Assembly (NCBI RefSeq): GCF_022458985.1
Contig: NC_061781.1
Location: forward strand, 946,001 to 1,010,000
Source of the DNA: Mugil cephalus
Taxonomy: Eukaryota > Chordata > Actinopteri > Mugiliformes > Mugilidae
Direction: 5' to 3'
Length of the DNA: 64,000 bases
The notes under the pieces were generated by a model. It saw only the letters and a program-made list of their open reading frames with translations. It searched no databases and was not told the DNA's origin. Positions within the stretch are counted from its first letter, which is position 1. Every line of letters starts with the position of its first letter. Shown piece by piece: positions 11,791-24,304 of this stretch. The position numbers and the translations under genes are program-made.

Positions 11791-12338
11791 GAGAAATGCC
11801 AGGCCTACAGTATGCCTTTGATGGAATACTCACAACTAGACACTGCAAGGTGAACCACAGTCAGATTCCAAATGGATTCAATATGAATGGTTGTATATGT
11901 CCCATGCAAAGATGGAAGAATGTACCTTGTATTAAGAGGGTGGCATCTTCTGCCTGTTGTCCCCCCAGGGTTCCCCGTTCAACACAGGCCTGTCTCTGTT
12001 CAGTTCTAGGCCTCTGTTCTCTGCTGCTGTGAGGTCAGCTGGGGTGAATCAGTGAATCTGCGATGAATCGCGGGATCTACTTGAAGAGCCGTGTGCGCGC
12101 TCTGATGCAAGATTAGTTAAACCTGGCTTGGTGAATCCATGTCTGCTCATCTTAGCTTGGTGTTTGTGCAACCGAATAAGCCTGGACGCTCTTGTTTGGG
12201 ATTTGTTGAGCCCAGGCTCAGTCACGTATCCTGGATATCTGGTTCCTTCGTTTGTGCAACAGGCCCATGGTATTCGGTCGTTTTTAACTTTTTGTGCTGT
12301 TTTTATTTTGTTTTGTTAGCGTTGTCCATGGGACCTGG
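11791..12338. repeat. Harbinger-like MITE remnant and unassigned sequence
   Basis: The stretch up to about 12269 ends TTTGTGCAACAGGCCC and contains CCTGGCTTGGTGAATCC and CAGGCTCAGTCACG. These are words typical of non-autonomous Harbinger-type elements in fish. The other end is not resolved. The part 11791-12030 shows nothing recognisable. Confidence 0.35.
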
Positions 12339-12354
12339 GGGGTATTGCACAAAA

Positions 12355-14799
12355 GTTGGATAAAGACATCCGGGATAAGTGAGCAAGCCCGGCTTGAGTA
12401 AACCTTGTCGGTACTTTCATGAACTAATCGGTTGCACAATTGTTGAGCCAGGATAAAAAGACGTGGCGTAATCAAACCAGGTTACAGATTGTTAGGATAA
12501 GTACATGTTCACGTTATTCTTAAGAAGATCGATCACAGAATCACCGATAGGAAAATGGAACACGGACGCGTGTCCTACTTCACCGTCGCTGAACAAGAGC
12601 TGCTTGTTGGACAATAAAAGAATTAAAAAAGAATTAAAGAACATTATCAGAACAAATGGCAACACCAGCACAGTTAAGGAGAGGGGAAAGCCTGGTAGAC
12701 AACAGTGGACTGGTTTAATGCATAAGTAACCCAAGCATGTACAACTGATAAACTGTACTCTACTGGAACTGTCATAGTTACAGTTAAAGGATGTGGAGCT
12801 GATTAGTTCACTAATGAATAGTTGTGTTTTTGTTTTAATATGGCACATATACTCATGTAGAGTTTAATTAAGTTCAAAGAAATTATCTACTCTTTTATTG
12901 ACTCTACTTTCCCATGTTGTGTTCTGTTTCATCCATCGTCCTTCATAAAGAACAAACTTAGGACTGGGTAGCAGGTGAAAACCAAATACAAGAATATTCT
13001 GCTGACCATGAATTTCTGTATTTTAGTGGTCAAGTGAAAAGCACATAAAACGTACACAGGTGATCGTCCTCCCACCCCAGCAGAGGACTGGCACTGAATC
13101 TTGATAAAGGGATAAGGGGAGGGCAGTGATGGAGGGGTCCAGGGAGGGACCATGATCGACTTGACACATTTGATATTATACAATATTATACTATCTGTCT
13201 TAGAATTTTCTTGCAGTGTCTGAGGACACGGTTGCACTTTTGGAGAAGACAATCCAGGTAGTTCTGTATATTTTATTGAAATAACAGGCTTGGCATGTCC
13301 TTTAAATGTCCGTGCAAGTTCTGTTGATTCACGTATGCATGTGTATGTCAGGAGGAGTAAACCTCTGCAGATGAGGAGACGCTGTCACTGGACTCCAGAA
13401 TGCTTTAAGTATCATGTCACTGTTGTGGAGATCTCCTGTTTATTTAGTCCAAAATGAATATAAAGTCAGTGATGTGGATCTAATAAAAATATGCGTTACA
13501 GGACCCAGAGACTGCACAGCCTCAAAAGCAGGCTGGTAACATTGGGCCTCATTTACAAACCGTGCGTACACACAAATCTGTGCATGAAGCCTGTGTAACC
13601 AATTTTAGGGAATTAAAAGTGTGTTACAGTATAATAACAACTCGGATTAGTTATAATAGTCTGGCCAGGATCAGAAGATACTGAATTCATAAGGAGCCAA
13701 TGTGTTGAGCAACAATAATGAATTAGGCAAGGGAACAACTTAAGTAGCCACTCTTGTATTTTTTACAGTTAAGAAAAAAAAACATTCAATTTGTACAGAG
13801 CCATAAAATAAAGACCCAAATTACCCCAAATAAAAGAATAAGTGTGCACACACTAAATAAAATAAAAGTGTCCGTTGGGGACCTTAGAAATATAAAGCTG
13901 CTGCAGGTGCACCTGATTTTGTGATTTTGTATGTGTGTATCTCCTTTGTGGTGGTTCTCCCTCAAAGTAATTGGCTCGCCATCTGTCGTGACTAGAATCT
14001 GGTCCTGGTCCATCGGATTCCCTCCGTCCTCTCAAAAAAACCTGACCTATACACAAGGTCATATAATTTACATTGTATTCTCAGATGCATCATTTAAGGT
14101 TTTAAATGTCAAAAATCAACATATCGCTTCAACGTCATATGTTAACCTTAAATCTCAACAGATCTCAAAACTTCAGTTGTTTGTTTTGTTGTACAACATT
14201 CATCAAATGTATCAAATATGAGCACTAATCATTTAAGTGCTCAAATATTTAGCTGTTTCTGTGAACAGTATCTCAACAATATTCACGGTAAGTAACCATT
14301 TACATTCAATATAAATCCTAACTATAGCAAAATCATGTGCAAATGACATAGAAACATAGAAATAGAAAAGTAGAATTTGTCTTAGAGGTATCAAAAGAAG
14401 TATGCTTAATTACTCCAACATTTCTAGGCCTATTCATGCCAGAGAAAATGCACCAAAAATTACCCACTAAGTAACTTTAAAGTCACAGTTGAAATGAAAT
14501 AAATTATTTTAGTAGTTTGCGAAACCAGGACACTGGACGTGGCCTGGTTGCGCCTGATTGGCTGGGCAGAAGGGTCCCCCACGTGGGGTGATGAGTGGTG
14601 CATTCTTTTGCAATTAGAAGTTTTAAAGTTTGGCGATAGGGGCAAATAAAGTAATAAAATAAATACCCTCTCTTCGCTCTCTTGTCTTATGGTGTTTTAC
14701 ATCTGGGTTGCACCTTCCCCTTCTGAACTCATACATGTCCCTGTGCATGGTAGACAGTTAAATGATAATGATTCGAGGGGTCAATGCAGGGGGTTCCTC
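12355..14799. other. Left interior of the Harbinger element, no gene recognised
   Basis: The open frame 12505-12729 (+) is basic (NKRIKKELKNIIR, TSTVKERGKPGRQQW) and could be a relic of the element's accessory DNA-binding protein, but I cannot confirm this. At 13543 the word GGGCCTCATTTACAAACCG resembles the terminus of another fish DNA transposon. A pyrimidine-rich run on the + strand lies at 14667-14690, just outside the gypsy coding region. Confidence 0.35.
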
Positions 14800-17700
14800 A
14801 CTATCACTAATGACATCCGCCCAAGCTGCAGAGGCCTTGTAAAAATGATTTCACTGCTGCGAAAGGCTTTCTCAGTGGGTAAGTACTCAGAACATTTACA
14901 GGACTCTCAACAGGATGAACACCTGGAGGTTTAGTATGCTGAGTATTTGGGACATTGGTCATGGGTAGATCAGGATGCACAGGACTCTCACTGACCGTGG
15001 AGATAGGGGGACTTAAATAGACTGGAATGAATACCGCATCTCCTTTATCTGAGGAATCCTCATCCTCTACCACAGGTGTCCTAACTTTGTGGATTCCCAC
15101 CACCGGACAGAGTTCCCTGATCGTGCGGGACTCGAAGTCTGGACCCGGGTCACTATGTAACTTCATCAGGATACCATAGTGTACCATAAAGTTCTCCCAC
15201 AGACACTTTGCTACTGTGCCTTTTGATTCGGATCGGGATGGCATTTAGTGAAGTGATCTGTGATCACCAGTATATCCTTGGTTCCACTTTTGTCAGCCTC
15301 CAGGGACAGGAAGTCCATACAGAGGAGTTCAAGGGGTCGAGTAATGTTAATCTTGACCAAGGGGGCAGCTCTTTCAGGTGGTGCTTTTCTCTGTATGCAT
15401 CTGTCACATGTCCTCACTTTCCCTTCCACGTCCCTGACCATCTTTGGCCAATAGAACCTGGTCCTTCCGAGGTCAAATGTACGGTGGACTCCCATGTCAC
15501 CTATATGGTCGTTCAGGCTGGTAAGGCCTGTGCCACGGAGCTCAGCTGGGAGTACAAGCTGGTAAGTTGGCGTCTCCTGTACAGGATGTTGTTATGGCGC
15601 TCAAGACGGTTTAACCCTCGGAGGAGGGGTGGGAGGTCAGTGAGCTGGGTGCACAAGTTGGTGTGGAGGTGGTGTGTCCCCATCTTAAACTTGGGCAATA
15701 ACATGCTTTATACACTGATCAGCTCTTTGCTTAGCTGCTAGCTCAGCTTCAGTGAGATGGAGGATGGTTAGAAGACCTCCAAACTTCTTGCCCATAGCTG
15801 TCAGGCACTGCACTGGGAGACATGGCAAGAACTAGAATTGAGCCAGATACTCGGCTGAAGCGAGTGTCGGTACGGATCAAGCACTTTTGCTGAGTACGAG
15901 TATTATACGAGTAATATGAGTCAATATCTGTGCTTGGATTGAATGAAAATCCTCATTGGTTATCTGACTGTGTCTGCGTTCTGTGATAGGGCCGGGCCCC
16001 TCCCCTGCACACATACATGTGTTGCTGTGTCCCGCTCTGCTCACTCTGACACACAACAGCTCTCTGTCTCTCAGGTTTGCGGTCTTTTCCGTAAACGTTT
16101 AGAGTTTCTTCAGCTTCAGGTTTGTTTTTACTCCGGTTTGTACTTACTTATATAAATCAGTGGAGTTCTGGTAAACTTGGGTTCTTTCGGACGTGGTGCA
16201 GATTAATGCGACTCACGTTGCGTCTCTGCCTGTCTGAGATTTTTTTCTTTTTCTTTTTTTTTTGGCTGGCTCTAACCAGTTTTTTTGACTTCACGCAGAG
16301 TGTCTGACACATTCTTGTTGTATTTCATTAAAAAATAAAGGTAGCAGGGGTATAAATATTACAAATTAAGAGAATGTGGACAGTGCTGCTAGCCACCTAT
16401 AGCTGGTTGCATCAAGTTTTGCTGAGGTCAGGATGTAAGTCAGCGGATTGCTATCCGTTACAACAGTGAAGTGGTTGCCATGTGTTGCCTATGTTTTAAG
16501 AGCTGAAATCTTCTCAGGATCAGTCTGAACACCATTTCTGGAGACTACATGACCTAGATAACGAACTGATGTCTGGAAGAAGACACATTTTTCTGGGGAT
16601 AACTTCAACCCAAACTCTTTGAGACGAGTGAGCACCTTCGTGAGTCTCTCTTCATGCTTCTCAAGGGTTCTGGAGAAAACTATGACATCATCAAGGAAGA
16701 CTAATGGATCTTTCAAGTGCATATCCCCCATGCACTGCTCCATTAATCTTTGGAATGTGCTGGGGGCGTTTGTCACACCTTGAGGCATTCTGTTGAACTC
16801 CCAGAAATTGAGAGGGCACACAAAGGCCTTCTTCGGTTTGTCTGCTTCTTCAACCTTGATCTGGTAGTACCCCAACTTTAAGTCGAGAACTGAGAACCAT
16901 TGAGAACCATTGAGGGCTGAGAATGTGACCTCCAGCTTTGGAAGGCTGTATGCGTCCTTTATAGTCTGGAGGTTTAGACGCCTATAGTCGACGCACAATC
17001 GGACTTGGCCGTTCTTTTTCCAGACTACCACTATGGGTGATGCAAATGGCGACTCTGACTCCCTGATAACTCCTGCATCAAGAAGCTCTTGAATGTGCCT
17101 CCGGACAGCTTCACTGTGGATCTGTCAGGCATGCAGTTTGAAGGGAGTTTCATCCAAGAGTTTTATGTGGTGTCGCACCTGGTACGTCTGGCCAAAATCG
17201 CTGCTTCCATTCAGATGGAACTGCGGAGTCACCAAAATTTTAATTTAAGGTGTGCTCTTGGGATGACTGGGTCTCTGGAGGTTGCTGGGGGAGTTCTGGT
17301 TGCTTGGCTATACTGCACTCCTTAAATAAGCTGGTCTGATAAGCACTTACCTCTGCAATGGTGTACTTGGCAGGAATGTCATGGTCAGACTCATTGCTTA
17401 TGACAACTGGAAAGGGGGATGATGATGGATACTCAATGATGACTGATTTCTCATCACAAAGACCATTGACAAGGACAATTCCTTCCCCCACTACAGTTTC
17501 ACCGGCTAGAATGACTTGAGGCATCCTACCTTGCATTTTCATTACCCCCTGGTGGTTGTTGCTTGCCTGTTTCCGTCAGAGACCTTGAGGACTACTATAG
17601 CCATGTGAGAGGGGTTGGCAATAGGTTAAGTCAGTTTCTGAGTAAATGTAAATGTAAACAGTACATCTAGGGTGTTCGTGCCTATGAGCATGAGGGACTG

Positions 17701-17960
17701 TGAAGTGTCAGGGACAACCAAGGCAAGTGTATTTACATCTATTGGAACCCCTACAAAGTCATTTGGAAAGGTTATGGTCATTTCTATATAGCCAAAGTAA
17801 GGCACTAGCTGGCCATTTGCGCCTTCCATTTCTAAGTGGTCGTGCAATGGCTTAATCTCCTGCTCTGAAAGGTGCTGCTTGTTAAATGACTCAGGTACAG
17901 TGGTAACTTGTGAGCCTGAGTCAAGAAGGCAGTTGACTTCCTCACCTTTCAGTCACTTGA
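14800..17960 (-). mobile_element. Ty3/gypsy LTR retrotransposon fossil
   Basis: A broken gypsy-family copy in reverse orientation. Reading down the - strand, one meets the protease region (about 17.95-17.24 kb), the reverse transcriptase (about 17.03-16.49 kb, with the family's DDV-type active-site box) and the integrase zinc-binding and core parts (about 15.5-14.8 kb). It carries several breaks and an unrelated insertion between reverse transcriptase and integrase (about 15.8-16.45 kb). Terminal repeats are not resolved. A purine-rich tract on the - strand at 14690-14667 would suit the 3' end. It looks moderately old, since the protein family is still easy to recognise. Confidence 0.85.
15830..16450. 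mobile_element. Probable non-autonomous DNA transposon inside the gypsy fossil
   Basis: The sequence interrupts the gypsy copy. It starts near a CCAGATACTCGGCTGAA stretch with repeated GAGTACGAGTAT-type words and runs to an AT-rich end. I know this wording from fish repeat landscapes but cannot name the superfamily. Borders are approximate. Confidence 0.4.
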
Positions 17961-18674
17961 GCTGTACTCAACCATTTGGGGAGTTGGAAAGGTTGGTTCT
18001 GCTTTGAATTATGTAGACTGGAACATGTTTTTAGCTCTGATGTTTTCTGGATGTGTACTGTCTTTGTTAATCTCAGCAGAGGCCTTGTCTTCCCTGTTTG
18101 AGGGACATTGTTGACTCTCCTCAGCCCCTGTTTGTCCCACAGCAGGAACTGTTAGTCGTTTAAAGGTAAGTTTGAATTTTCTGCTTCCCACTGGCGCTGT
18201 TTTTTAAGGGGCAAAAGAAGTAATAAAATAACACACAGACAAACAAATCTGGGGTTTATCAATTTTTTCTTATCTAATTTTTTTCCTACTCCGTGAACAA
18301 ATTTAGAACTCCCTCAGATCATGCATATGCACAATTGATGAGAAATGTCCTTGGAAAAAAATACATAAATAAAAAAATAAGTACATACTATATTAAAACT
18401 TAACTTATCAGAAAAAAATGCTTATATCATAACAATAATTGAAGGGACCATCAAAACATGTTTTGCTGGGGCCGTGCCGTTCCATGGAGCTGCATCTCCA
18501 TCACCCGAGACATCATTCTCATCCTCATGATTCTTAACATTCCCTTATGACGAACAATGTCGGAGTGAAGTGAAGGGAGGTTTTCATGGCATTGCTGGAA
18601 TACCAAATACTATTGGAGCGATAGATTGCACCCATGTGCGCATTAAAGCTCCACCAACAAAGTCTGTCTTTAAT

Positions 18675-18688
18675 AGAAAGAACTACAA
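18675..18688 (+). repeat. Target-site duplication, left copy
   Basis: AGAAAGAACTACAA, repeated exactly at 21590-21603. The pair flanks the L1 block that splits the Harbinger nuclease gene. The length (14 bp) fits LINE-type integration. Confidence 0.7.
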
Positions 18689-18859
18689 ATTCTTCCTGAT
18701 TTGGCACAACCCTGACTTTGTAAATAACGATGAAGAATAATAATGAAGTCCCACTTCATCTCAGCACTTGGAAACATAAAAAAATAACCCACCTCCATCA
18801 CCTCTTCCAGCGAAACTTACTAATGAGTCACACAGATTTATTTGATACGTTTGAAATAA

Positions 18860-20060
18860 GAAACGAAAACTTCCTCCAATAGTCTACCTACAGGTGACAA
18901 TCAGGAAGATAATTCCAGTGCTCCAGGACTGCATACAGCCTCCACAATTCGTCACCAACATTAAAAAAAAGAAGAAAACTCTCTCTATAATATATAAGTT
19001 GCTATCAAACACCCATTCTATACATCTACCAATATCAAAATGGGAGGCTAATCTGTCCCTGTCTATGGACTCAGTCCTGCCAAAATATATTTAAAATTAC
19101 AAAAAACTCGAATTTACAGCTGATCCAGTTCAAAGTACTCCACAGATCACACACAACTCAATACAAGATGCATAGAATGGGCCTCTCCCAATCTGATATA
19201 TGTATGCAATACACCCAAAACTGTTCAGATTCCTATTACCACGTTCTCTGACTCTGTTCTCCGTTACAGCACTTATGGTCATTAGTAACACAGAAACTCG
19301 CCTTAATTTTTCTGACTGCAGAATCCCATTAACCCCTAACTTGTGCCTCATTGGTGACCTGGCAACAATCAGTCTTGCTCACCATCTATCACAATCTGTT
19401 CTTGTAGCTTTCACCTTCGCCAAGAAAACAATCCTAATGACCTTGAAGAACAAACAGTCACTAAACTTTTCCGAGTGGTTCTTTCCCAATATATATCGTT
19501 GGAGAAAATATCTGCTACCCGTAAAAATCAATTGACTCTGTTTGCAAAAAAAATGATCTGTATTCTGTGACACCCTCAACCTTAATTTATACCTTGATTT
19601 TGCCTGCTAGCTTATGCCTTTTCTGTTTTACTCACTCCAATACAATATTAATATTTCTCTTAAAGTGATAACTGTTATTATGGAAAATATTTTATTGCCT
19701 TCTACATCCAGGTTCACAATGGAGGATCCCTGGACCACAACATTTTGAGCATGCATTTGGGGTGCCCTCCTCCTTCTCACCCCTGGGTTGACTTCCGCCC
19801 TGAGCGGTCTACCCGGTGGCACTGGAGGCCTGAAGTTACCTGTGGCTCCGGGGCTTGCTCACTGTCCTGGCGTCGAGGTGTATCGGCGGCCGAATCTTCC
19901 TGGATTTCCCGGATGTCGTGGTGGTCTGGGCTGGCGCCTCAGCCCTGCGGCTGGGGACCTGGCCCTCACTTGCCTGCCTCCTAAATTGCGCTCACATCAC
20001 AATCCACCCTACACTATGTTACTTATCACAGTCACAGCTAGGAACACCACATACATCCAA
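18860..20060 (+). mobile_element. L1-clade LINE, 3' end
   Basis: Broken frames give the C-terminal part of an L1 second protein: TLSIIYKLLSNTHSI, PISKWEANLSLSMD, then at 19323-19470 LCLIGDLATISLA and TFAKKTILMTLKNKQSLNF. A GC-rich 3' untranslated stretch (about 19740-19990) follows, as in fish L1 elements. The copy is 5' truncated with several frame changes. Confidence 0.65.
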
Positions 20061-20134
20061 CCAAAGTTTTTAATGCACCACGCCTTGGGGAACTACCCAG
20101 GGTCGGTAAGGGTCAGATTAGGCTGCAGGACAGT

Positions 20135-21430
20135 AGTGTATGGCGATTCGAAAAAGCATGAACCTGTTTGGAATAAAGTTAGGAGATATTGAACATTGCA
20201 TAGCTTTAATTCTGTTTTGTTGTAACTTGAAACAGACTCTGCCTACTTTGCTTGCTCTCACAAACACTTTTGGGGTCTTTGCAGGTTACAAAATAAATAC
20301 CTCTAAATCAGTAATATTATTTATGAATGAAAATGAGCGACCCTCCAATTCATACTCCTTTTCTGGTTTCATTGAAAGGCTTTGTGTATTTGGGTGTGAA
20401 GATAACTCCTACCATTGACAAAATTGTCCCAATGAACTACAATCCCTTAACAGATAAAGTTACAGAACTCATAAACAGATGGACAAAATTACCTATCTCT
20501 ATGATCGAGCGCATCAGTGTTTTGAAAATGTCAATTTTACTTACTGTAAGTATTTGTATCTTTTCTTATGCACTTGCTCCCCCACTTTATTTTGTCCAGT
20601 CAATTGAAAAGCTCTTCTCCTCCTTCATTTGGAACAGCAGGCTTCCCAAGCTCAGGCTCACATTGTTATATCTACCATACGATAGAGGTGGATTACAGCT
20701 ACCAAATTTTATGTGGTATTATAGGGCAGCTCAAAACAGAGCAGGGATGTTTTATTTTGTGAAGAACCATCCCCCAGCTTGGGTTTCAATAGAATCTCAT
20801 TCACTTAATATTCCTTTGAATTTATATATTCAGCTGACAAACACAAATTAATCAAACTGACCAAAAACCCCTTCCTCAAAAATACAGTAATGATTTGGCA
20901 CAGTGCTTTGGTATACTTAGGAGAGAATCCAAGTAATCACCATTTTCTCCTATCTTTGGTAATGATGATTTTCAGTCTGGAAGAGCAGACAGTGGGTTTA
21001 AAACGTGGGCATCTGGGTGTGTAGCTAAAATAGCTGACCTCTTTAAAGACAATCACACTTTCATGTCTTTCGAAGAACTTAAGGCCACATATGGAATACC
21101 CTCAAAACCCTTCTCTAAATATCTTCAATTGAGAAGTTTCATACTGGCCAGACAGTGTAATGGTTTGAAAGTTCCCTGACTATCTACACTTGAAGATGTT
21201 TGAGGAGATTTTCAGACTCCAAGGGGCAGGTGTCCTTTCTTTATAATCAGTTTCTGAGTAAATCCAAAGAGTCATCACAAAACATATTACAATCATGGAG
21301 ATTCGATTTGCAAGAAAATCTAACAGAGGAAGAATGGGCCAGAGCTTGTTTAACAGCTCATACACAAACTGTGAATATTAGATCTAAATTACTACAATAC
21401 AAATGGATTGGTAAGAATTGATGAGTCCTG
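20135..21430 (+). mobile_element. Second L1-clade LINE fragment
   Basis: Reverse-transcriptase C-terminal sequence of another L1 subfamily: IKLGDIEHCIAL, LVSLKGFVYLGVKITPTID, WTKLPISMIERISVLKMSIL, LYLPYDRGGLQLPNF, then at 21230-21420 FLYNQFLSKSKESSQN and IRSKLLQYKWIG. It stops without a 3' untranslated region and lies downstream of another L1's tail. The block is therefore composite or rearranged. Confidence 0.7.
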
Positions 21431-21589
21431 TCTAATAAGGGCTGGACTGTTCTTTCACTCTATCACTATGTGCCCTATCGCAGACTTCTCTCCTCTACTG
21501 GGACACCCTTACCCCCTGGACTCTCTCATCTCTCCAGAGTTCTCCCATTCACTGAGGTGTAGCACTGCCCTCCCTGCCACACAAGGCTA

Positions 21590-21603
21590 AGAAAGAACTA
21601 CAA
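21590..21603 (+). repeat. Target-site duplication, right copy
   Basis: Exact copy of 18675-18688. The Harbinger nuclease frame resumes directly here (AGAAAGAACTACAAC encodes RKNYN). Confidence 0.7.
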
Positions 21604-21745
21604 CTCAAACATCATGCAGGTAATCTGTGGCGCTGACTGCCGCATCCTCAAAGTTGTGGCCCGCTGGCCAGGAGGCACCCACGACTCCTTTGTTTTACAC
21701 AACAGCACAGTGGGAATGTGTTTGGAGGCGGGAGCTGTAAGGTAA

Positions 21746-23146
21746 GGGACGGGTGGCTTGTTGGTGAGTAGCTCTTTAAAATAATATATCTTAAGTGTAA
21801 ATCATTTATTCTGAAATTTTTTTTCTTACTTTTTGGGGCCATCTTTCAGTTTCACGTTCTCTCAGCTTCTCCATTAACTCTTCATGCAGCATTAAATAGA
21901 GGCGTGGCAGTATGCTGATTGCTGTTCACAGACACACACCTGTCAATTTAGAATGGTTCCGAGTTACTAACATACACACAGTTGTAAGAACAAAATTGAC
22001 TGATACGCACTTGTCATGATTGATTGTTGATTTTGTGCAAGTACTTTTTTGGTCAGAGAATTTTAATGATCCATGAGGGAAATTACATTGTCACCGTAGC
22101 TTTGTTGCGTAAAAAAATAAAGAAGAAAGATAAAATAAAATGAGATTAGATTATAAGTAAAAATAAAAATAAAAAGTGTAATCAAAAAATTTACAGAATT
22201 AGCATTATGAAAAAGTATACAAAAATTGTTGGCAAAACAGTGTCTGATATGGTTGTTTGGTCAGTTGCATAGCAACAGCAGCATGGATGTCTTTATTAGT
22301 ATTGTTATATAACACTAAGCCTCACAGTAATAAGACCAAATGAGTGACTAGAAAGATTGTTGAAGTTAAAAACAAAAGTCAGAATGAAGTGGAACCCTTA
22401 GAATTGTCTTTGTCTTCTGTCAGTAATGTTTAAGTAGTGATATATAATTCTTAAATTTTTTTTTCTCTTTCCTTTGTATGTTTTTTTACGTCTGTAGTCT
22501 GTATTGTACTGTCTGACTTTTGTATCTTTTAAAAGCTTTCGGTGTTGGTGTTATATTAATAAAGATAACATTCCAAATAAACCTTGCTTCTTCTTTTTTA
22601 GCCAAAAAATTTTGTCTACTGATATGAGCTTTTGTCTTTATATATAATTTGTGTAAATAAATACTATTAAAACTAAAAGTCAACCGGCAAATGAAACGAC
22701 TATATTTATAATTTTGGATGCAGGATGATTTAAAAGTATCTAACGTGTAGAAAGATGGAAATGCTTTAACACATTTATCTCTCACAATGTTTACAACAGA
22801 TCTCATCCTGGTTCTTAGGCTGGTGTAGAGCAGGCTAACAGCGGAGGATAGATCACCATGGTTACTTGTCCAGGATAAAGTGATCCTGCTTTTGTGCAAC
22901 CGACTTAAGGAAGTTCATCCAGGATAACCAACATATCCAGGATTAATCCCTTATCCTGGTTTTGTGAAATACCCCTCTGAGCTGCCTGGAGTGAGGCCTG
23001 AGATTCCCGCTGAACTTCAGAAGAAACATTGGGGATGCCAGGCAGGAGGTGGAACTCGAGGAGAGGAAAAAGGAGTTCAGGTTGGCGGTGCTGTCTGTAT
23101 TCATGGGTTACGATATTTGGCAACAAGATGTCCAAAGTATATCTCA
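21746..23146. other. AT-rich right interior of the Harbinger element and border
   Basis: No gene recognised up to the terminal repeat at 22960-22975. The 22850-22975 stretch (CTTTTGTGCAACCGAC, TTATCCTGGTTTTGTG) is the sub-terminal region of that element. From 22976 to about 23146 nothing is recognised. Confidence 0.4.
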
Positions 23147-23147
23147 T

Positions 23148-23415
23148 GGGGCGGCTATGGCTCAGTAGGTACAGCGGATTGTCCATGAACCGAAGGGTTA
23201 GCGGTTCGATCGCCCGGTTCGATCCCCCGGTTCAATCCCTGCCAAAGTGTCCTTGAGCAAGATACTGAACCCCCAGTGGCTCCCAGTGCAACTGGCGCTG
23301 GTGTGTGAATGTGTGTGTGCTTGTGTGAGCGAATGGGTGGATGTGTCTCTGACTGTAAAAGCGCTTTGAGTACCTTTGAGTAGGTAGAAAAGCAAGACCA
23401 TTTACCATTTACCAT
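23148..23415 (+). mobile_element. tRNA-derived SINE-like repeat
   Basis: Head with a pol III A box (TGGCTCAGTAGG at 23158-23169) and a B box (GGTTCGATC at 23203-23211). The B-box word is repeated at 23216-23224 and, slightly changed, at 23229-23237. The tail has GTGAATGTGTGTG, AAAGCGCTTTGAGTACC and CCATTTACCATTTACCA. A related tail lies at 31330-31450. It is not a working tRNA gene, because the anticodon arm and acceptor stem do not close. Confidence 0.7.
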
Positions 23416-24304
23416 GACCCATGCAGTTCATGGAGTGGCCCCTTGAGGCTGGCTCTAAAAGGGAGCAAATCCCCATAGAGCTGTTAAAAAGCTGTTGAAT
23501 GTAACTAATACAGTAACAGTTGTTATGTAACTAAAAGTAAGTAAGTAACTTTAAAAGTAATTAAATAGTAAAGTAACTAAGTTACTTTTTTTGGAGTACC
23601 TTTTAAGTAGTAATTGGTATTCAGATTATTTTTTTAAGGTACATGTGGCAACACTGTTAGCCACTATATTAGCCTCAAGGAGCTAAAATGAACTTTCATG
23701 AAAGCTATGTGTTTGAAAAGTCCAAATGAAGCAGTTTTCATTCAGTTTTGCACTCAGTCTGATCATTATGACTCAGTCATAATAATTCAAAAAACAATTA
23801 AACACTGCAATGATAATGCAATGATGATGATCATTTATATATACTGTTAATAACATGATGAAATTCGATAATAATTATTATATTTATATAATAATAACAT
23901 TTAAGAAGTGTATAATTATAAACACAATTCTTTTCCTCTTCATCCTGTAACACTTAACTCCACATCGTTCATTTATCACAAGCACATTAATACTTTTTGT
24001 TCACAGATGTGTCTGGTGTAATTTATTTACTACTTAAAATGTTTTTATTTAGTCTTACAGATATATAAACATGTGTTTTAAGTAATATAGCATATTAAAA
24101 TCAAGAAATGTCAGCTTAAATAACTTTTGCTGAAACATTATGCAACATATGCATCACATGGGTCAGCCTATTCACATATGACAGCTGTTGTTGAAAGTGT
24201 TCTCTGTAATGAGAAGAAAAGACCTTTCTAAAGACTGCGAGGTACCCAGTGCCTGGAAAAAAAATTGATGTAACCTCTGCATTTTGTGGGCCTCAGTGGT
24301 AAGT
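23416..24304. other. AT-rich spacer upstream of gamma-M copy 4
   Basis: No gene or recognisable repeat. Short AT-rich runs occur near 23860-23900. Confidence 0.5.

Larger units (their letters stand above)
12339..22975 (+). mobile_element. Harbinger (PIF) DNA transposon, opened by later insertions
   Basis: The left end GGGGTATTGCACAAAA (12339-12354) is inverted at the right end as TTTTGTGAAATACCCC (22960-22975), giving matching terminal repeats 10.6 kb apart. Between them, a PIF/Harbinger nuclease is split in two. Part one, about 18586-18688, reads FHGIAGIPNTIGAIDCTHV then IKAPPTKSVFNRKNY (first catalytic Asp in IDCTH). Part two, about 21590-21745, reads NSNIMQVICGADCRI then VVARWPGGTHDSF (second Asp). 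A gypsy fossil sits inside the left part, and L1 sequence splits the nuclease. That the two termini belong to one element is inferred from the terminal match and the internal gene; a 3-bp target duplication is not clear. Confidence 0.55.

Noticed and set aside
14640-18233. Similar words (GGGGCAAA..AAGTAATAAAATAA) near both ends of the gypsy fossil taken as its terminal repeats
   Set aside because: The match is short and AT-rich, its orientation relative to expected ends is unclear and no target duplication is visible. LTR borders were left unassigned.
23148-23240. Possible tRNA gene (A and B boxes present)
   Set aside because: There is no closed acceptor or anticodon stem, the B box is triplicated and a typical repeat tail follows. 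It is a SINE-like repeat.
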